A stretch of 64,000 nt of DNA. It comes from Phialophora verrucosa (lineage: Eukaryota; Ascomycota; Eurotiomycetes; Chaetothyriales; Herpotrichiellaceae). The stretch spans positions 1,922,001-1,986,000 of the forward strand of contig MSED01000013.1 of NCBI GenBank assembly GCA_002099365.1, given 5' to 3'. Shown piece after piece: positions 32,041 through 43,453 of this stretch. Each line of letters opens with the position of its first letter. The stretch's first letter is position 1. A model generated the notes under the pieces. That model searched no databases. It was not told the origin of the DNA and was given only the letters and a program-made list of their open reading frames with translations. The translations under genes and the position numbers were made by a program.

Positions 32041-33196
32041 TCACACATGGCTGTCGACCTCCTTGCTCTTGCCAGACAAGACCTTTTCGTCCGCCTGACC
32101 GACACTGCTTGACTCGTCATCACTCGTCTTCCTGTCAACCATGGCCGCACTACCGGCTTTCTTCTTCATGAATGGCAGATGACCTTTCTTCTCCTGGGAT
32201 CGCATCACGATGAATCCGATAATGGTCACAATCCAGAAAATATTGTATCCGATCACACTGCCATAGGTAGCACTGTTCTGCCACCCCAGGAGGGCATTGA
32301 AGATACCCCAGCCACCGCCGCCATTCAACTCGGGGCTGCAACAGTTGACATGCCACACACTCTTTCGGATGTCGTACGAGCCGGGCCCAGAGCCGTTCTC
32401 CGCTGCGTCGCCACCGGTCGCCTTGTTCCAAGCATCGGTCTCGAAATACCAGATACTGCGTGAGAACAGACCAGCGGCCACGAGGTAGAGGAAGCAGGTG
32501 CTTGCGATGAGGAACAGCTGCAGAGGAGCTTGATTGCCTCCCTTGTAGATGAGGAAGCCGACTGCACAGCCCGCGGCCAGACCGCAGAACGTTGGCAACG
32601 GGATCGAGCTTGCCTGTACGCCAAGACTCACACCACCGACGAAGACAATGGCTTCGATGCCCTCCCTCAGCACAGTGATGAACGGGAGAAGGAACATTGC
32701 GTATTTCTCGGCCCATGCCTTGAAGCGGCTGCCGAATTTGGCTTGTCTGTTGTCCTTGGCCTCCAGTGCCTTGGCGAGCTTGACTTTCCACTTGGCTTGC
32801 ATTTTGGAGATGCGCAGGAGAGCAGCGCCCATAAGGGCAATGATTATTGACGCAATTAGAGCGAACACGCCCTCCCAGATGTCTTCGGTCGTGCCCCAGC
32901 TATCTGTGCCGATGCCATAGAAGGCCCCGATCATGCCGCAACCTATAATTAGGCATATCACGAAGCCGATGAGGACGCCGTACCAGACCTGCAAGAAAGA
33001 AAAGGTCAGTGACAGAGCTTGTTGATGGAGTACAGCAGCAAGGTACCTGGTTGCGCAGCCTCTTGTAGACAGTCCTGTCTTGGTCGGGACCAAGTTGTTG
33101 TTTGAGAAACGAGAGCAGAACTGACACAACAATGGTCGTCTCCAATGTCTCCCTGAAGACAATGAAGAAGACGGGGACGGCGAATACTTCTGGCAT
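32041..33196 (-). CDS. FTR1: High-affinity iron permease FTR1
   Basis: Two exons, 33047-33196 and 32041-32988, with a 58-base intron, 365 residues. Both iron-translocation motifs are present: RETLE at 15-19 (helix 1) and REGIE at 158-162 (helix 4), matching the paired REXLE motifs of yeast Ftr1. Seven membrane helices can be followed. The cytoplasmic tail is Lys/Ser/Asp-rich. Ftr1 forms a plasma-membrane complex with the ferroxidase Fet3, which hands over Fe(III). The ferroxidase gene is the divergent neighbour at 34848. Four ATCWGATAA sites between them point to repression by an SreA-type GATA factor when iron is sufficient. Confidence 0.97.
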
Positions 33197-33346
33197 CCTG
33201 AAGGATAAGTGTTCTTCCGGAATCAGTACCTGAGAACGAGGTTTCCTTCTACAACTATCCCGTATACCAAGGATGCCCTCTGCCCAAGATTCTTAGTGAG
33301 ATAATGCTGCAGAAGAAGGGGCGGGTTGGGAGATGGGAGAAGATTG

Positions 33347-33355
33347 ATCAGATAA
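33347..33355 (+). promoter_or_regulatory. Iron-responsive GATA (SreA-type) site 1
   Basis: Exact ATCAGATAA, 151 bases upstream of the FTR1 start. It matches the ATCWGATAA consensus known for the fungal iron regulator SreA/SRE. Confidence 0.75.
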
Positions 33356-34064
33356 GATATCCTCTCGAGAGGAAATCAGATCAAGACGGTGGGCGGGTCT
33401 TGGCACGGAACACTCAATGCAGCGGAACCAGCTTTAAGAGCATCGATCGACTGACCACCGTGATCAGTTGACGCTAGCATCCTCTCGCAGACTTTCCACC
33501 TCGCAGAAAGCCAACTTCGCCGATGTCGCTCTTCAGCAAGGTCCGCCGACACGAGGTTCCACAACAGAATGCTCAAGCATTCTGTCTCCCTGCACCCTCC
33601 GTTTCCAGCACGCATTGGAGAAGCCCGCCCGCCCGTCCAGTTCCCTAGCGCGGGACGCTCGTCTTGATTGGTTGACTGCCCGCGACGCTCACCACAGCTC
33701 TCTCGTGTCGGCCGATGCCCGGGTTGGTGGAATTCCCTCCTCGGTGCGCTGCTCCTGCCGGGGAATTCTCGCCCTTTGCACATGAGCGTGCTTCCATCCG
33801 CCTGCACTCCATGGCATGCGCATCAATTGAGATTATCTCAAGCGACCGCGGTCTGGCCACACTGTTTCTGGAAATCAGACACAGACACAGGGACTGCGGA
33901 TGCTTGGTGCTCGCTTGTTCGAAAGCTTAAATCGGGCTAGATCTTCACATGTTGGAGCTTCAGCTAACGCCAAGCAAAGGTCAATGAAAATTCTCTGCGC
34001 AGTAGAACGGTTACGGAAAAGGTGAATGAGCTCCGCCGCTGCCACCGACCGCTGACAAGTTTTG

Positions 34065-34073
34065 ATCAGATAA
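34065..34073 (+). promoter_or_regulatory. Iron-responsive GATA (SreA-type) site 2
   Basis: Exact ATCAGATAA in the middle of the FTR1-FET3 intergenic region, followed by an A-rich run. Confidence 0.75.
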
Positions 34074-34127
34074 GAAAAATGACTCGTGCTCGACCATGCG
34101 AGGCCCCTCGTCGTCCATTGGCCTTTG

Positions 34128-34136
34128 ATCTGATAA
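34128..34136 (+). promoter_or_regulatory. Iron-responsive GATA (SreA-type) site 3
   Basis: Exact ATCTGATAA, lying in the near-palindrome gatctgataagatc, 55 bases after site 2. Confidence 0.75.
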
Positions 34137-34755
34137 GATCAGATGTTCCTCTCAGACCACGGTGGCCACCGTCCTTGGCGCCGCTTCCACCCCAGTTCCG
34201 ACTTAGTGCCGTTTCCCGAGGTCGCGGTCAGAGTTCCTAACAGTGTCTGACCACGATCAGCGTGGATCAGGCAATAATCACGCTTCTGCCAAGCAAGTTT
34301 GGCAGCCGCCAAGCATCCCCTTGGCAGGCTGTCGGTTCTTCTTCATGCTTGCGAGACCCTGCAGCATCGGGCCTATCCTGGTGTCAAGGAGGGTATGCTC
34401 TGCTGGAACCTTCCCAACACCCGCGTGGCTCCCACTTCTAGAGTCAAAAGATTTGGTAACTGCGCACGAACTGCATGCATCTTGTCACACCAAAGGCACA
34501 TCCCGCAGGTCTAGGCTTTTTACAGCACAACCTGGTTCGCAGCCAACGGTCTTGGCTCGCTCCAGTGGTTCTCCTGATGTGGCAAGTTGCCTGATCATCT
34601 TATCATATCGCGCACCTGATCCTTCATCTTTTTCTCTCACATCGGAGGAGTATCGGAGGCGGCTGCTGCACCGCATTGATCAAACGCGAGGGTTTTCGAC
34701 AGAGCTTTGCTTTTTCTGGATAGGAGACATTGGACCACTTTTTGGTCGAAAGATC

Positions 34756-34764
34756 TTATCTGAT
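34756..34764 (-). promoter_or_regulatory. Iron-responsive GATA (SreA-type) site 4
   Basis: Exact ATCAGATAA read on the minus strand, 84 bases before the FET3 start, followed by another GATAA on the plus strand. Confidence 0.75.
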
Positions 34765-34847
34765 CTTGATAATCGATATCCCTCCTCTCATCCACCGAGC
34801 ACGTCTCGTTTGTGTCTGTTACATCTCCTAACGAGAAGGGCGGAGCA

Positions 34848-37036
34848 ATGGCGCTCTCACTGTCCTACTTCCTGGTCTTATGTGCAGCCTCCTTCTTCTC
34901 TTTTGCTTCTGCAGCGACGCGTGTGTACAACTTTACAGCAGGCTGGGTAACTACAAACCCAGATGGACAGTTTGAAAGAACTACCATTGGAATCAACGGC
35001 CAATGGCCTCTGCCTCTCATCGAGGCCGACGTGGGCGACCGAGTGATTGTCAACTTGAAGAATGATCTCGGTAACCAGTCTACCTCGATCCATTTTCACG
35101 GAATGTTCATGAATGGCACGAACCATATGGACGGTGTGGGCAGCGTCACCCAGTGCCCTGTGCCCCCAGGAGCAAGTTTTACATATGACTTCAACGTATG
35201 ACAGAAGGCAAACTGGCGCATCCCTTCAGTGACTGACCCACGACCAGATCACCCAACCAGGCACGTACTGGTACCATTCTCACGTTGAGGGGCAGTATCC
35301 AGACGGCTTTAGAGGCCCACTTATCATTCACGATCCGGAGAACCCATATGCCGACCTCTACGACGAGGAGCTAGTGTTGACCCTCTCAGACTGGTACCAC
35401 GATCAGATGCACTATCTAATCAAGAAGTTCATGAGCGTGACCAATCCTACTGGTGCAGAACCAGGTGAGGCGGCGGCAGCCTTTGAAACTCATTTCCGGC
35501 GAGGCTAACTGCTCGCTCAGTACCACAATCGGCACTCATGAACGACACACAGAACCTCCAGATCCCGGTCCAGCCGGGCAGGACGTACTTCATCCGCATC
35601 GTCAACATGGCCGCCTTTGCAGCACAGTACTTCTGGATCGAGGGCCACACTTTCCGCATCATCGAAGTCGACGGCGTCTATCATGAGCCCGCCGAAGCCA
35701 GCCAGATTTACATCACCGCTGCGCAACGATACGGCATTCTACTGACGACCAGGAACGACACGACGGAGAACTTCGCCATTGTAGGATCCATGGATCAGGA
35801 CCTGTTCGACGTCATTCCCGACGGATTAAATCCAAATGTTTCGAGCTTTTTAGTCTACGATGCTGAAAAAGCGATGCCAACGCCTCAGTTCATTGACGAG
35901 TTCGATCCTTTTGATGACATGACACTCGTGCCTACCGATGGGGAGGAGCTTCTGGAGGACCCTGACTTGGTCGTTCAACTTGACGTGCTCATGGATAACC
36001 TCGGTGACGGTGCTGTAAGTGTCTCCTGCACAGGTCACCTTTTTCAGACTTTTTCAGGACGTGATGTGCTGACTCGCCCTCTAGAACTACGCCTTCTTCA
36101 GCGGCATCACCTACGTCCGCCCAAAAGTACCGACCCTGTACACGGCCCTCTCGGCCGGAGACCTTGCTGCGGATCCGGTCGTCTACGGCGTTAATTCAAA
36201 CGTCCACATTCTAGGCGACCAGCAAGTCGTTGAGATCGTGTTGAACAATAAAGACCCTGGCAAGCACCCCTTCCATCTTCACGGCCACGCCTTTCAAGCC
36301 ATTGTACGCGGGGAGGAAGAGTCTGGCGATTACAACGCCAATGCCGTGCTGAATGGGTCGGTGGTACTTCCTCGGAGACCCATGAGGAGAGATACACTCT
36401 TGGTCAGGCCGAACGGACACATAGTGATGAGGTTCAAGAGCGATAACCCGGGAGTGTGGTTGTTCCATTGCCATATCGAGTGGCACGTCGATTCGGGGCT
36501 CGTTATGACTTTCGTCGAGGTATGTTGTCAAATCCCTAACCAGGCTGCGTTCGCTCATATGTCCTTCACACCTCCACTTCACCGTCCGGACCTTACCTAT
36601 GCTGACTTGGACATAGCAACCTCTCGCCCTCCAGGAAACTCTCGCTAGCCGGATCCCCGCCGACCACTACGCCGCTTGCGCAGCCATCGACCCGCCCATG
36701 CCAACTCTTGGCAACGCCGCCGGCAACACGGAGGATTTCTTCGACCTTACCGATGCCAACGTCCCGCCTGGGCCGTTGCCAGATGGGTTCGAGACAAAGG
36801 GAATCGTAGCCATGACATTCAGTATCCTTGCGGGATTGCTGGGTGTGGGGACCGTGATCTGGTACGGACTCGGCGAGATGGGCACGATCGAGGCCGACAG
36901 GGAGAAGAGGAAGATTGCGGCCCTCGCCAAGCAGAGAGGCGTCGTGAGCAGGGTGAATACGGGGTCGAGTGACGTTTCGGGGCCCGCTAACGGCGGGACT
37001 CCGGGGCAAGGCGAGGAGATATCGAGAGCGGGATGA
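34848..37036 (+). CDS. FET3: Multicopper ferroxidase FET3
   Basis: Five exons: 34848-35195, 35248-35464, 35521-36014, 36085-36519 and 36617-37036, in phase, 637 residues. A signal peptide (LSYFLVLCAASFFSFASA) begins the protein. All four copper-ligand blocks are present: STSIHFHG, YWYHSHVEGQ, HPFHLHGHAF and HCHIEWHVDSG. Near the C-terminus a single membrane helix (IVAMTFSILAGLLGVGTVIWYG) anchors the enzyme, followed by a short cytoplasmic tail. Fet3 oxidises Fe(II) to Fe(III) outside the cell and passes it to Ftr1. The membrane anchor and the FTR1 neighbour separate it from secreted laccases. Confidence 0.97.
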
Positions 37037-37874
37037 GACGAGGCGAAACGGTGCCATCCTTGAACGACATGACCCTGCACGCATCAACCTGGAAGTCGTA
37101 CGAATTAGTCGGTGTATTCCATCCCTCTGACGATAAGTGGCCCACCGCACCTCGTCGCACGCACTATATACCGTAATGCTCAGATCATTCCCAGATTAAT
37201 TCCTAAATACTTCCCAGAAGTACATAGTTTCCGGCATAGTCAACCCCACTGCCGATTCCTCAGGCTTTTTGATATGGCTGTCATGACGGTTATCCTCCCT
37301 GCTCGGTGCATCATGCATCGAACCGTCCATCATATCATTACAATATCGCGTCCCAACGACCCGACCTAACCCCGTAAGTGCCTTTAAATCTGCATTGTTG
37401 CAATGCTGCAAATAGCTGGTCGTCCAAATGCCGTGTATGGGCGCACTCGGCAATCTTGGACGGCTTTTTAGCTTTCTGCAGTTTGTATATTCTTATGTGG
37501 TGACCTATCTTTCGGTCCTGGAAATTCAGACCGCTACCCTCTTCTGTCACGGCGTGACTCTCCAGAGGTTTGATCTCGGCTTACGAGACCGCGGCGCCGG
37601 GGCTAACGTGAGGTGTTAAGCCAGCGGAGCGGCGCCGGGTCGAAGTTGCACCGGACTATTGAGACGCACATCGGAACTGTCGCCGATAGAGCGTACAACA
37701 AGAGTACAGTGTCTCTTCGTTGTCATGACGTGGTTGTTGCTTTCCACTCTGAAACATTGAACAAGAGAGGAGGGCGCTGAGGACCAGTCCCCTCGAAATA
37801 TCAATAATCTTCAATTCCATCTCGGAAAGGGTGCCATCACCATCCTTCTCTCCGTCGATCTTGAGACGACGAAA
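37037..37874. other. Spacer between FET3 and the dehydrogenase gene
   Basis: It contains the FET3 3' UTR and the promoter of the next gene. No gene is recognised. Confidence 0.45.
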
Positions 37875-38917
37875 ATGCGCATCTTAATCACCGGAGCTGC
37901 TGGATTTGTCGGCCAGCTTCTTGCACATCGACTTCTGAACCATCAGGATGGCAGGTACTCAGTTGTTCTGACTGATGTCGTTGAACCTCCTATCCCCAAA
38001 AATGTCAAGTGGCCGGACAATGCAAAAGCGATTGTTGCCGACTTGTCGACCGAGGCCAGCAAAGTGGTCGACCCAGCTCTGGATGCCGTTTTTATCTTCC
38101 ACGGCATCATGTCTTCTGGTGCCGAATTCAATTTTGACCTGGGTAATATGAGCCTTTCGACCCCCACCCCAGAAAGCCGTCTGGGCATCTTCGAGTCTGC
38201 TAATACCTGCTGATGCTAGGCATGAAAGTCAACTTTGAAGCAACAAAAACGTTGCTTGAGACGCTGCGCAAAGGCTGCCCTGGTGTCAGAGTCATCTATG
38301 CGTCGAGCGGGGCCATTTACGGAGGAACGGTGCCTCAACCGATCCGTGAGAGCACGAGGCCTACGCCCGAGTCTTCCTACGGAGCCGAGAAGATGATGTG
38401 CGAATATTTGATCAACGACTATACGCGCCGCGGGTTCGTAGACGGCCTGATCCTGCGCTTCCCGACTGTCTCGGTGAGGCCGGGCAAGCCGACGGCCGCA
38501 GCATCGTCCTTTCTATCAGGCATCATCCGAGAGCCCATGAACCATCAGGAATGCGTGATCCCAGTCGAGGACCGATCCTTCCGACATTGGCTATGTTCAC
38601 CCCGTATCTTGGTACAGAACCTCGAATTCTCCCTGACTCTGCAATTGACTGAATTACTTCCGGCATACGATCGAGCGGTCAATCACCCCGGAATTGGTGT
38701 CTCGATCCAAGACATGATGGACTCTCTGGCCCGCGTTGGAGGGGAAGATAAACTCGCATTTGTCCGAGAGCAGGCGGACCCAAAGTTGAAGCCCATTCTC
38801 TACTCGTGGCCGACCGAGTACGACAACACGAAGGCGCTCGGACTGGGGTTCAAGCGAGATGTCTCGTTCGACGACATTGTCCAGGACTACAAAGCCAGTC
38901 TGGAAAATCCAATCTAA
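37875..38917 (+). CDS. NAD-dependent epimerase/dehydratase, D-erythronate dehydrogenase (DenD)-like
   Basis: Two exons, 37875-38142 and 38220-38917, with a 77-base intron, 321 residues. The Rossmann nucleotide loop ITGAAGFVG lies at residues 5-13. The extended-SDR catalytic pair is Tyr143 and Lys147 in SSYGAEKMM, with the serine in YASSGAIYGG. The block LRFPTVSVRPGKPTAAASSF is characteristic of the DenD subgroup, which oxidises four-carbon sugar acids with NAD; exact substrate specificity is inference. It converges on a class II aldolase only 101 bases away, which supports a joint role in sugar-acid breakdown. The region after HWLC (SPRILVQNLEF) reads straight through without an intron. Confidence 0.88.
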
Positions 38918-39018
38918 ACTCCATGGTCTAAGGAGCCTGGCTCGACTTTGGAAGTAACTTAATCGTCATAATCCCCTCTCCCATCTTATCGTCTCTCGTG
39001 TCCCCCTTGCCCGTGGTT

Positions 39019-39903
39019 CTATGCTTTGCCCGTCGAATTCATCCAGTCCATATGCTGCTCGATGGCCTTTTGCATGGCCAGTGTCCCTTCCTCTATGATC
39101 GCGGTCAGGGGCGCTTTGCCCGCCTTCTCTTGCATGACCTCGACGAATCTGTCATTCATCGCATCGTTGACGTTGCATTTCGCGATCCCGCAGGCAATGA
39201 CTTTGCGGAACAGCTCTTCGTGGAAATACTCGCCCGACGCCCCGTGCAGCACCAGGTTCACCCGATCGCCGACTTTGGCGTGGATGCTCCGCAACCGGTC
39301 CAGGTCCAACTGGGGTCCTTTGGGCCCGTACTTGCCGTGGACGTTCCCAAACGCGGGCGCCAGCCAGTGGATGCCCAAGGCCACAAACTCTTCGGCCTGT
39401 TCGGGGCTGGTCAAGAGGCCCTGGAGTGCAAAGTCGGCGGTGTCGCCGACTCCGTCCTCGCCGCCTTCGATCCGTCCGGGTTCGGCCTCTGTGATGATCC
39501 CGCGCTCGTTGCAATACCGTGTCAGTTCGCGGGTCTTCTCGAAGTTTTCTTCCTTGTCGTAGTGGCTCATGTCGACCATGATGCCGTCGAATCCACCCAG
39601 GTCTGCCGCTCGCCGGACCATGTCCGGCGTCTGGGCGTGGTCCATGTGCACCCCGACGGGGACGCTGGCCTTGTCTGCTGCTTCGGCGGCCGCGTGGACC
39701 AGCAAGCCGTCCGCGTACGTCACCACCCAAGGGAACAGCTGGATGATGACGGGCGATTTTTTCGCCTCGGCCGCACGGACGCCGGCAAGGATGGCTTCCA
39801 CGTTGTAGCAGCACAGCGCGGGCACCGCGTACCCGCCCTGCGCGGCTTTGGCCACGATTTGAAGAACTCGGTTCTGGCTGAGATGTTTCATTTTCTCTTG
39901 CAT
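39019..39903 (-). CDS. Class II (zinc) fructose/tagatose-bisphosphate aldolase family protein
   Basis: Single exon of 294 residues from the ATG at 39903; MKHLSQ four codons later is a possible alternative start. The class II signature is complete: catalytic Asp88 and zinc ligand His89 in VGVHMDHAQ, the acidic loop TEAEPGRIEGGED, and zinc ligands His189 in PAFGNVHG and His220 in VLHGASG. The length and sequence fit the short KbaY/GatY-like branch rather than glycolytic yeast Fba1, which is longer. It would cleave or form a phosphorylated sugar by reversible aldol reaction. The neighbouring DenD-like dehydrogenase suggests a catabolic role for unusual sugars or sugar acids. It is cytoplasmic, with no targeting signal. 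Confidence 0.93.
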   Translation of the reverse strand: MQEKMKHLSQNRVLQIVAKAAQGGYAVPALCCYNVEAILAGVRAAEAKKSPVIIQLFPWVVTYADGLLVHAAAEAADKASVPVGVHMDHAQTPDMVRRAADLGGFDGIMVDMSHYDKEENFEKTRELTRYCNERGIITEAEPGRIEGGEDGVGDTADFALQGLLTSPEQAEEFVALGIHWLAPAFGNVHGKYGPKGPQLDLDRLRSIHAKVGDRVNLVLHGASGEYFHEELFRKVIACGIAKCNVNDAMNDRFVEVMQEKAGKAPLTAIIEEGTLAMQKAIEQHMDWMNSTGKA

Positions 39904-41069
39904 CTAGCGGTGGTTGACACTTGGGGTGACGGTTCTGACACTCAGAGTATATATTAGATGTCGGTGGGTTTCACGCAAAAAAATCGAAAGCCGGATGTAG
40001 ACTATGGGTTCCTTCTAGGCTGATATAGTGTGGCGGCGGGATCAAAGAAAAACATTTATTTCTCCATTCGCCATGTGGCCGTTCGTCATGATGTGCCGCT
40101 CGCTCTCGGCCTGGAAAATCCCGAATGTCGGCGACTGCACAAGTTGGCCAAAGAGTTGTTCTCCTCCTTCACCTGAGGGTCTATTAGATCTGCCCAACGG
40201 AATATGAGGGGCAACTACTAGCATACAGGGCATATGCAGACGAAGACTGAGTGTACGCGCACCGTTGAGCTTTTTTGGCTTGAGCCTTCGAGTTTCAATA
40301 GCCGTGAGCTCGGCAATCTGTCCGACTTTGCCGTATCCTACCCCGAACGACTCGCCGAGATCAACTGGAGGGATAAGATAGGACGATCGACCCCAGGACA
40401 CCCACTGGGGAAATTGCCGTGTGTGGTGCGCAACATCATTGCACCGTGGGTGGATCATCGTGTCCCCAGTCGCTTCCATAGGTGGCTCGGCAACGTCTTC
40501 GGTTCCCCGACTCGCCTCTAGAGTTACTCGTAGTGACGACTACCGATCAGAAACGATGGCGGAGGAAAGTTCAAGTTCTGTATTTTGGAGACACTCACTC
40601 TCCATGGGCGTGTCTCAATGGCATAGTCCTGTATGACATCCCCAATCGAGCAAATAAAAACATTTCTGTCTGTTGCGGAATCACCAAATACTAGCCCAAG
40701 TTTGTTAAGGTGAACACTATGCTGGTCGCGTGGTCCCTCGGGCAAGCGCCCATGTTTGAAGGCGATCCACCCTCATTACTGTAGTGTCGACAAGATCCGT
40801 CTTGTCGTTCCAGGATCATATGAAACTGTAGCTGGGGAAGGGGAGGCAGAGCCCACATGATCTGCCTGCCGCGGAGTTTTTGAAGACCTCGCACCCGAGA
40901 ATAACTGCATCTCTATACTGTAAGACCCAGGACGAGCGACGAATCGAAGACGAGCGACGAGTCTCAATACCACTACCACACTCCCTCAAACTTTTAGATC
41001 TCCAGTCACCGCGAGTCTCGTGGCTGTGGACCGGGAAAAAAGACAAGGTATATGACGACCCACGCTATG
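39904..41069. other. Spacer between the aldolase and aldo-keto reductase genes
   Basis: A 145-codon frame on the minus strand (40042-40479) has no recognisable domain, odd composition and no splice partner, so it is not called. The rest holds only short frames. The aldolase promoter lies at the left side. Confidence 0.4.
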
Positions 41070-42782
41070 CTAACAATTTACCTGGTGTGGAGCATCGGCT
41101 TCGTCTGCAGACTTGAAGATATTGATGGGCCATCTCGGTTTTAGCACCTTGTACGGCACATTCAACCGCTTGCTTTGCTTGCCCAGTTGATTCACTGCTT
41201 CGATTTCCTCGGGCGTGAGCTCAATCTGAACCCAGTTTTCGGCGATCCGAGACGCATTCACGGATTTGGGAATCGTAATGTGCCCTCCGGATTCCGCCCA
41301 TGCAAGCCTGGGAACAGCAGCATAAGTACTCCAAGCGGTGTGTATATGTAGGGGCTGGAAGAGAGTGAGAGAGAGAGAGAGAGGATGATGGAGGAATCCA
41401 GGTCATCTCACTTACACAACTTGTGCCGGTGTCACGGTTTGACCGAGGCGCTTTGATGCCGCCGCGGCAACGTCCTTGACCTCCTGGCGTTCAATGGCCA
41501 GCGGGAACCCCTGGAGGTTGTTTCCGAGGGCCTTTGAAGAGCAAAAGAGCTTGTTAGACCGGGCGTCTCAAGGGGTGTAGCCTACCAACACCAAAGGAAG
41601 AACATACCGAGTAGCATGTGACGCGAATCCCTTTCTTTGCGCAATAATCACACAAGTCAGGGTCCGGGAACGTAGGATGCCTCTCGACCTGATTAACCGC
41701 AGGGACAACGCCGGTGGCCTTGATGAGGGCTTCAATCTGTTGCAAAGTTAGATCCGCGTCTGCAGTGACTCTTGTCACATAGGTCGCATAGTGATACTCG
41801 CATGGGTACATACATGTTCAACCAGCACGTTCGACACGCCGATGGCGCGAACCTTGGATTTTGGAAGATTGATCATTGCTAGCAGCATTTCAGGCAGGAG
41901 TTTTACAACAGTTGACAGGATTTCGCCTACCTTTCCAAGTGTCTTGAAGAGGAATACCGTCATCGATTTCGACAAAGTCGGGATTTTCAGCAGTTGTGGG
42001 GAATAGCTTGAAAATGTCCTTGTCGGTCTTGAAAGCAACAGGCCAGTGCATGAGATAGAGCTAGATATTAGGGGTGTGCCCAGTCAATTTTGATAGCGGC
42101 AAAGCAAAGCGCAAGAAAGGAGCCCAAACAGGGGAAGAAACTGACATCCAGATAATCCAGGCCAAGTTCGTCCAGTGTGTCGTCGAGCGCCACAGGGACC
42201 ATATCGGGGTGATGGGCACTGCGGCAGGTCAGTGACTCCCTTTGAGGCTACCTTTTCTTTCGTTGGATATGTACCTGTTCCATAATTTCGAAGTCTGGAG
42301 GGGCAAAGGAATTGTTGTTAGACCTATGATGCACAGAGTGGAAGAGAAGATCGCGAAGCCATACGATGAAGATGTCTTTCCTCTCGAGCCCGAGCTCCTT
42401 GTAGGCTCTCTGCAGCCCTTGCGCCACTTCCCGTTGGTTGCGATAGCTGGTCGGCATATTTAGTTACCTTGTATACTTGTAGGGGTCCCAGGAACGTCAT
42501 GCTCACATTCGAGCAAGATCCTAGATCGGATGAGCATGCTATCCCATTGAAACACTGTAGGTAAGGATGTTGGGCAAATCCCAAAGCTTACCAGATGACG
42601 GTAACCGGCCTTCAAAGCCTGGAACACCCCTTCTCCGACCTCACCAGGTTTAGCTTGCCAGGTACCATACCCTCGCTGCCTAGGACAAGAATTAGCGGTC
42701 GACGAAGCTCCCGGCGATCAAGAGACATGACTCACGGGATCTGAGCACCGGTGTTGAGAGTGACGGTTCTGCCGAGAGACAT
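41070..42782 (-). CDS. Aldo-keto reductase, 11 exons with two micro-exons
   Basis: Exons: 42736-42782, 42592-42679, 42507-42520, 42365-42446, 42275-42294, 42146-42218, 41931-42060, 41814-41878, 41608-41736, 41416-41531 and 41070-41307. They total 1002 bases and close in frame at 333 residues. All introns are GT-AG. The AKR catalytic tetrad is intact once spliced: Asp in HLDLAR, Tyr in IYRNQREV, Lys in ITSKLWNS and His in YLMHWPV. The NADPH-binding C-terminal block ITIPKSVNASRIAENW is present. Exon 3 is only 14 bases and encodes the catalytic Asp; exon 5 is 20 bases and encodes the catalytic Lys. The enzyme should reduce sugar aldehydes or ketones with NADPH. Its place near the dehydrogenase and aldolase hints at a shared sugar pathway, which is inference. 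Confidence 0.93.
41367..41383. repeat. (GA)n microsatellite in aldo-keto reductase intron 10
   Basis: An uninterrupted GA run of 17 bases, with a further GAGAGT before it, lies inside the intron between exons 10 and 11. On the transcribed strand it supplies a TC-rich tract. Confidence 0.9.
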
Positions 42783-43453
42783 GTTTGCTCTTCACCCTGA
42801 GTTGGTCCTTGACCTGTGGCTGGGGTGAAGAGATCCCTCTCTCTTTCTAGAGGTTAATACAAATGTGTATCACAGAAATGCTTCGCCCTTTCGGCGAGGC
42901 GGCGCATTGATTCCCGGTGACAGGTTCCGAGTACGGAGGACGTCAGGAACATGTCGGGTTGATGCGCCGCCTGGTTAGATACCCTGGCCATCAGCTGTCC
43001 CTCAGGTGTGTCATTGAAGATCCTCAAGCATCTGAGCACTATTGGTGTCGCACCTCGCCTGTGTGTGACTCAATCCGGAGGACATGATGGGTTCAAGGGA
43101 TCAGGGGGCGACGCCTGGTTTACGAAATGCCTACGGTAGTATTACCAGCGGGTCCCAACCACGCATACGTGTCATTACAGACCCTCGGATAACCTTCTCT
43201 GTCACGTTGTGACTGCTCTACCGTCACCTGCCGAGGACAAAGGCCTTTCTGCGACAATTTTGAAGTGGGGATTACATTCCAGAGATTGTTAGGCCCTGGT
43301 AGCTTCTTTCTCTACAATTGCTGTATAAAATGACCTCTCAGCATGATAGCACCCTGTGGACAAATCAGAGTGAGACAAGGGGAGCGAGCTGAGACGGTTC
43401 CATGTTGAGCATACTCGGTACCGACGCCTTAAGAGCCTCCGTCTTTGTACCTA
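42783..43453. other. Upstream region of the aldo-keto reductase gene
   Basis: No gene is recognised. It presumably includes the reductase promoter and the 3' flank of the P450 fragment. Confidence 0.4.

Larger units (their letters stand above)
33197..34847. promoter_or_regulatory. Shared FTR1/FET3 promoter region
   Basis: This 1.65-kb region lies between two divergent starts. It carries four exact ATCWGATAA sites and at least one near match (ttatcatat near 34598). No gene is recognised in it. Confidence 0.8.

Noticed and set aside
39152..39957. Long frames on both strands overlapping the aldolase
   Set aside because: They are mirror or shifted readings of a GC-rich aldolase gene whose active-site motifs are all present in the chosen frame.
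40042..40479. 145-codon frame on the minus strand between the aldolase and reductase genes
   Set aside because: No domain, unusual composition and no splice partners; likely a chance frame.
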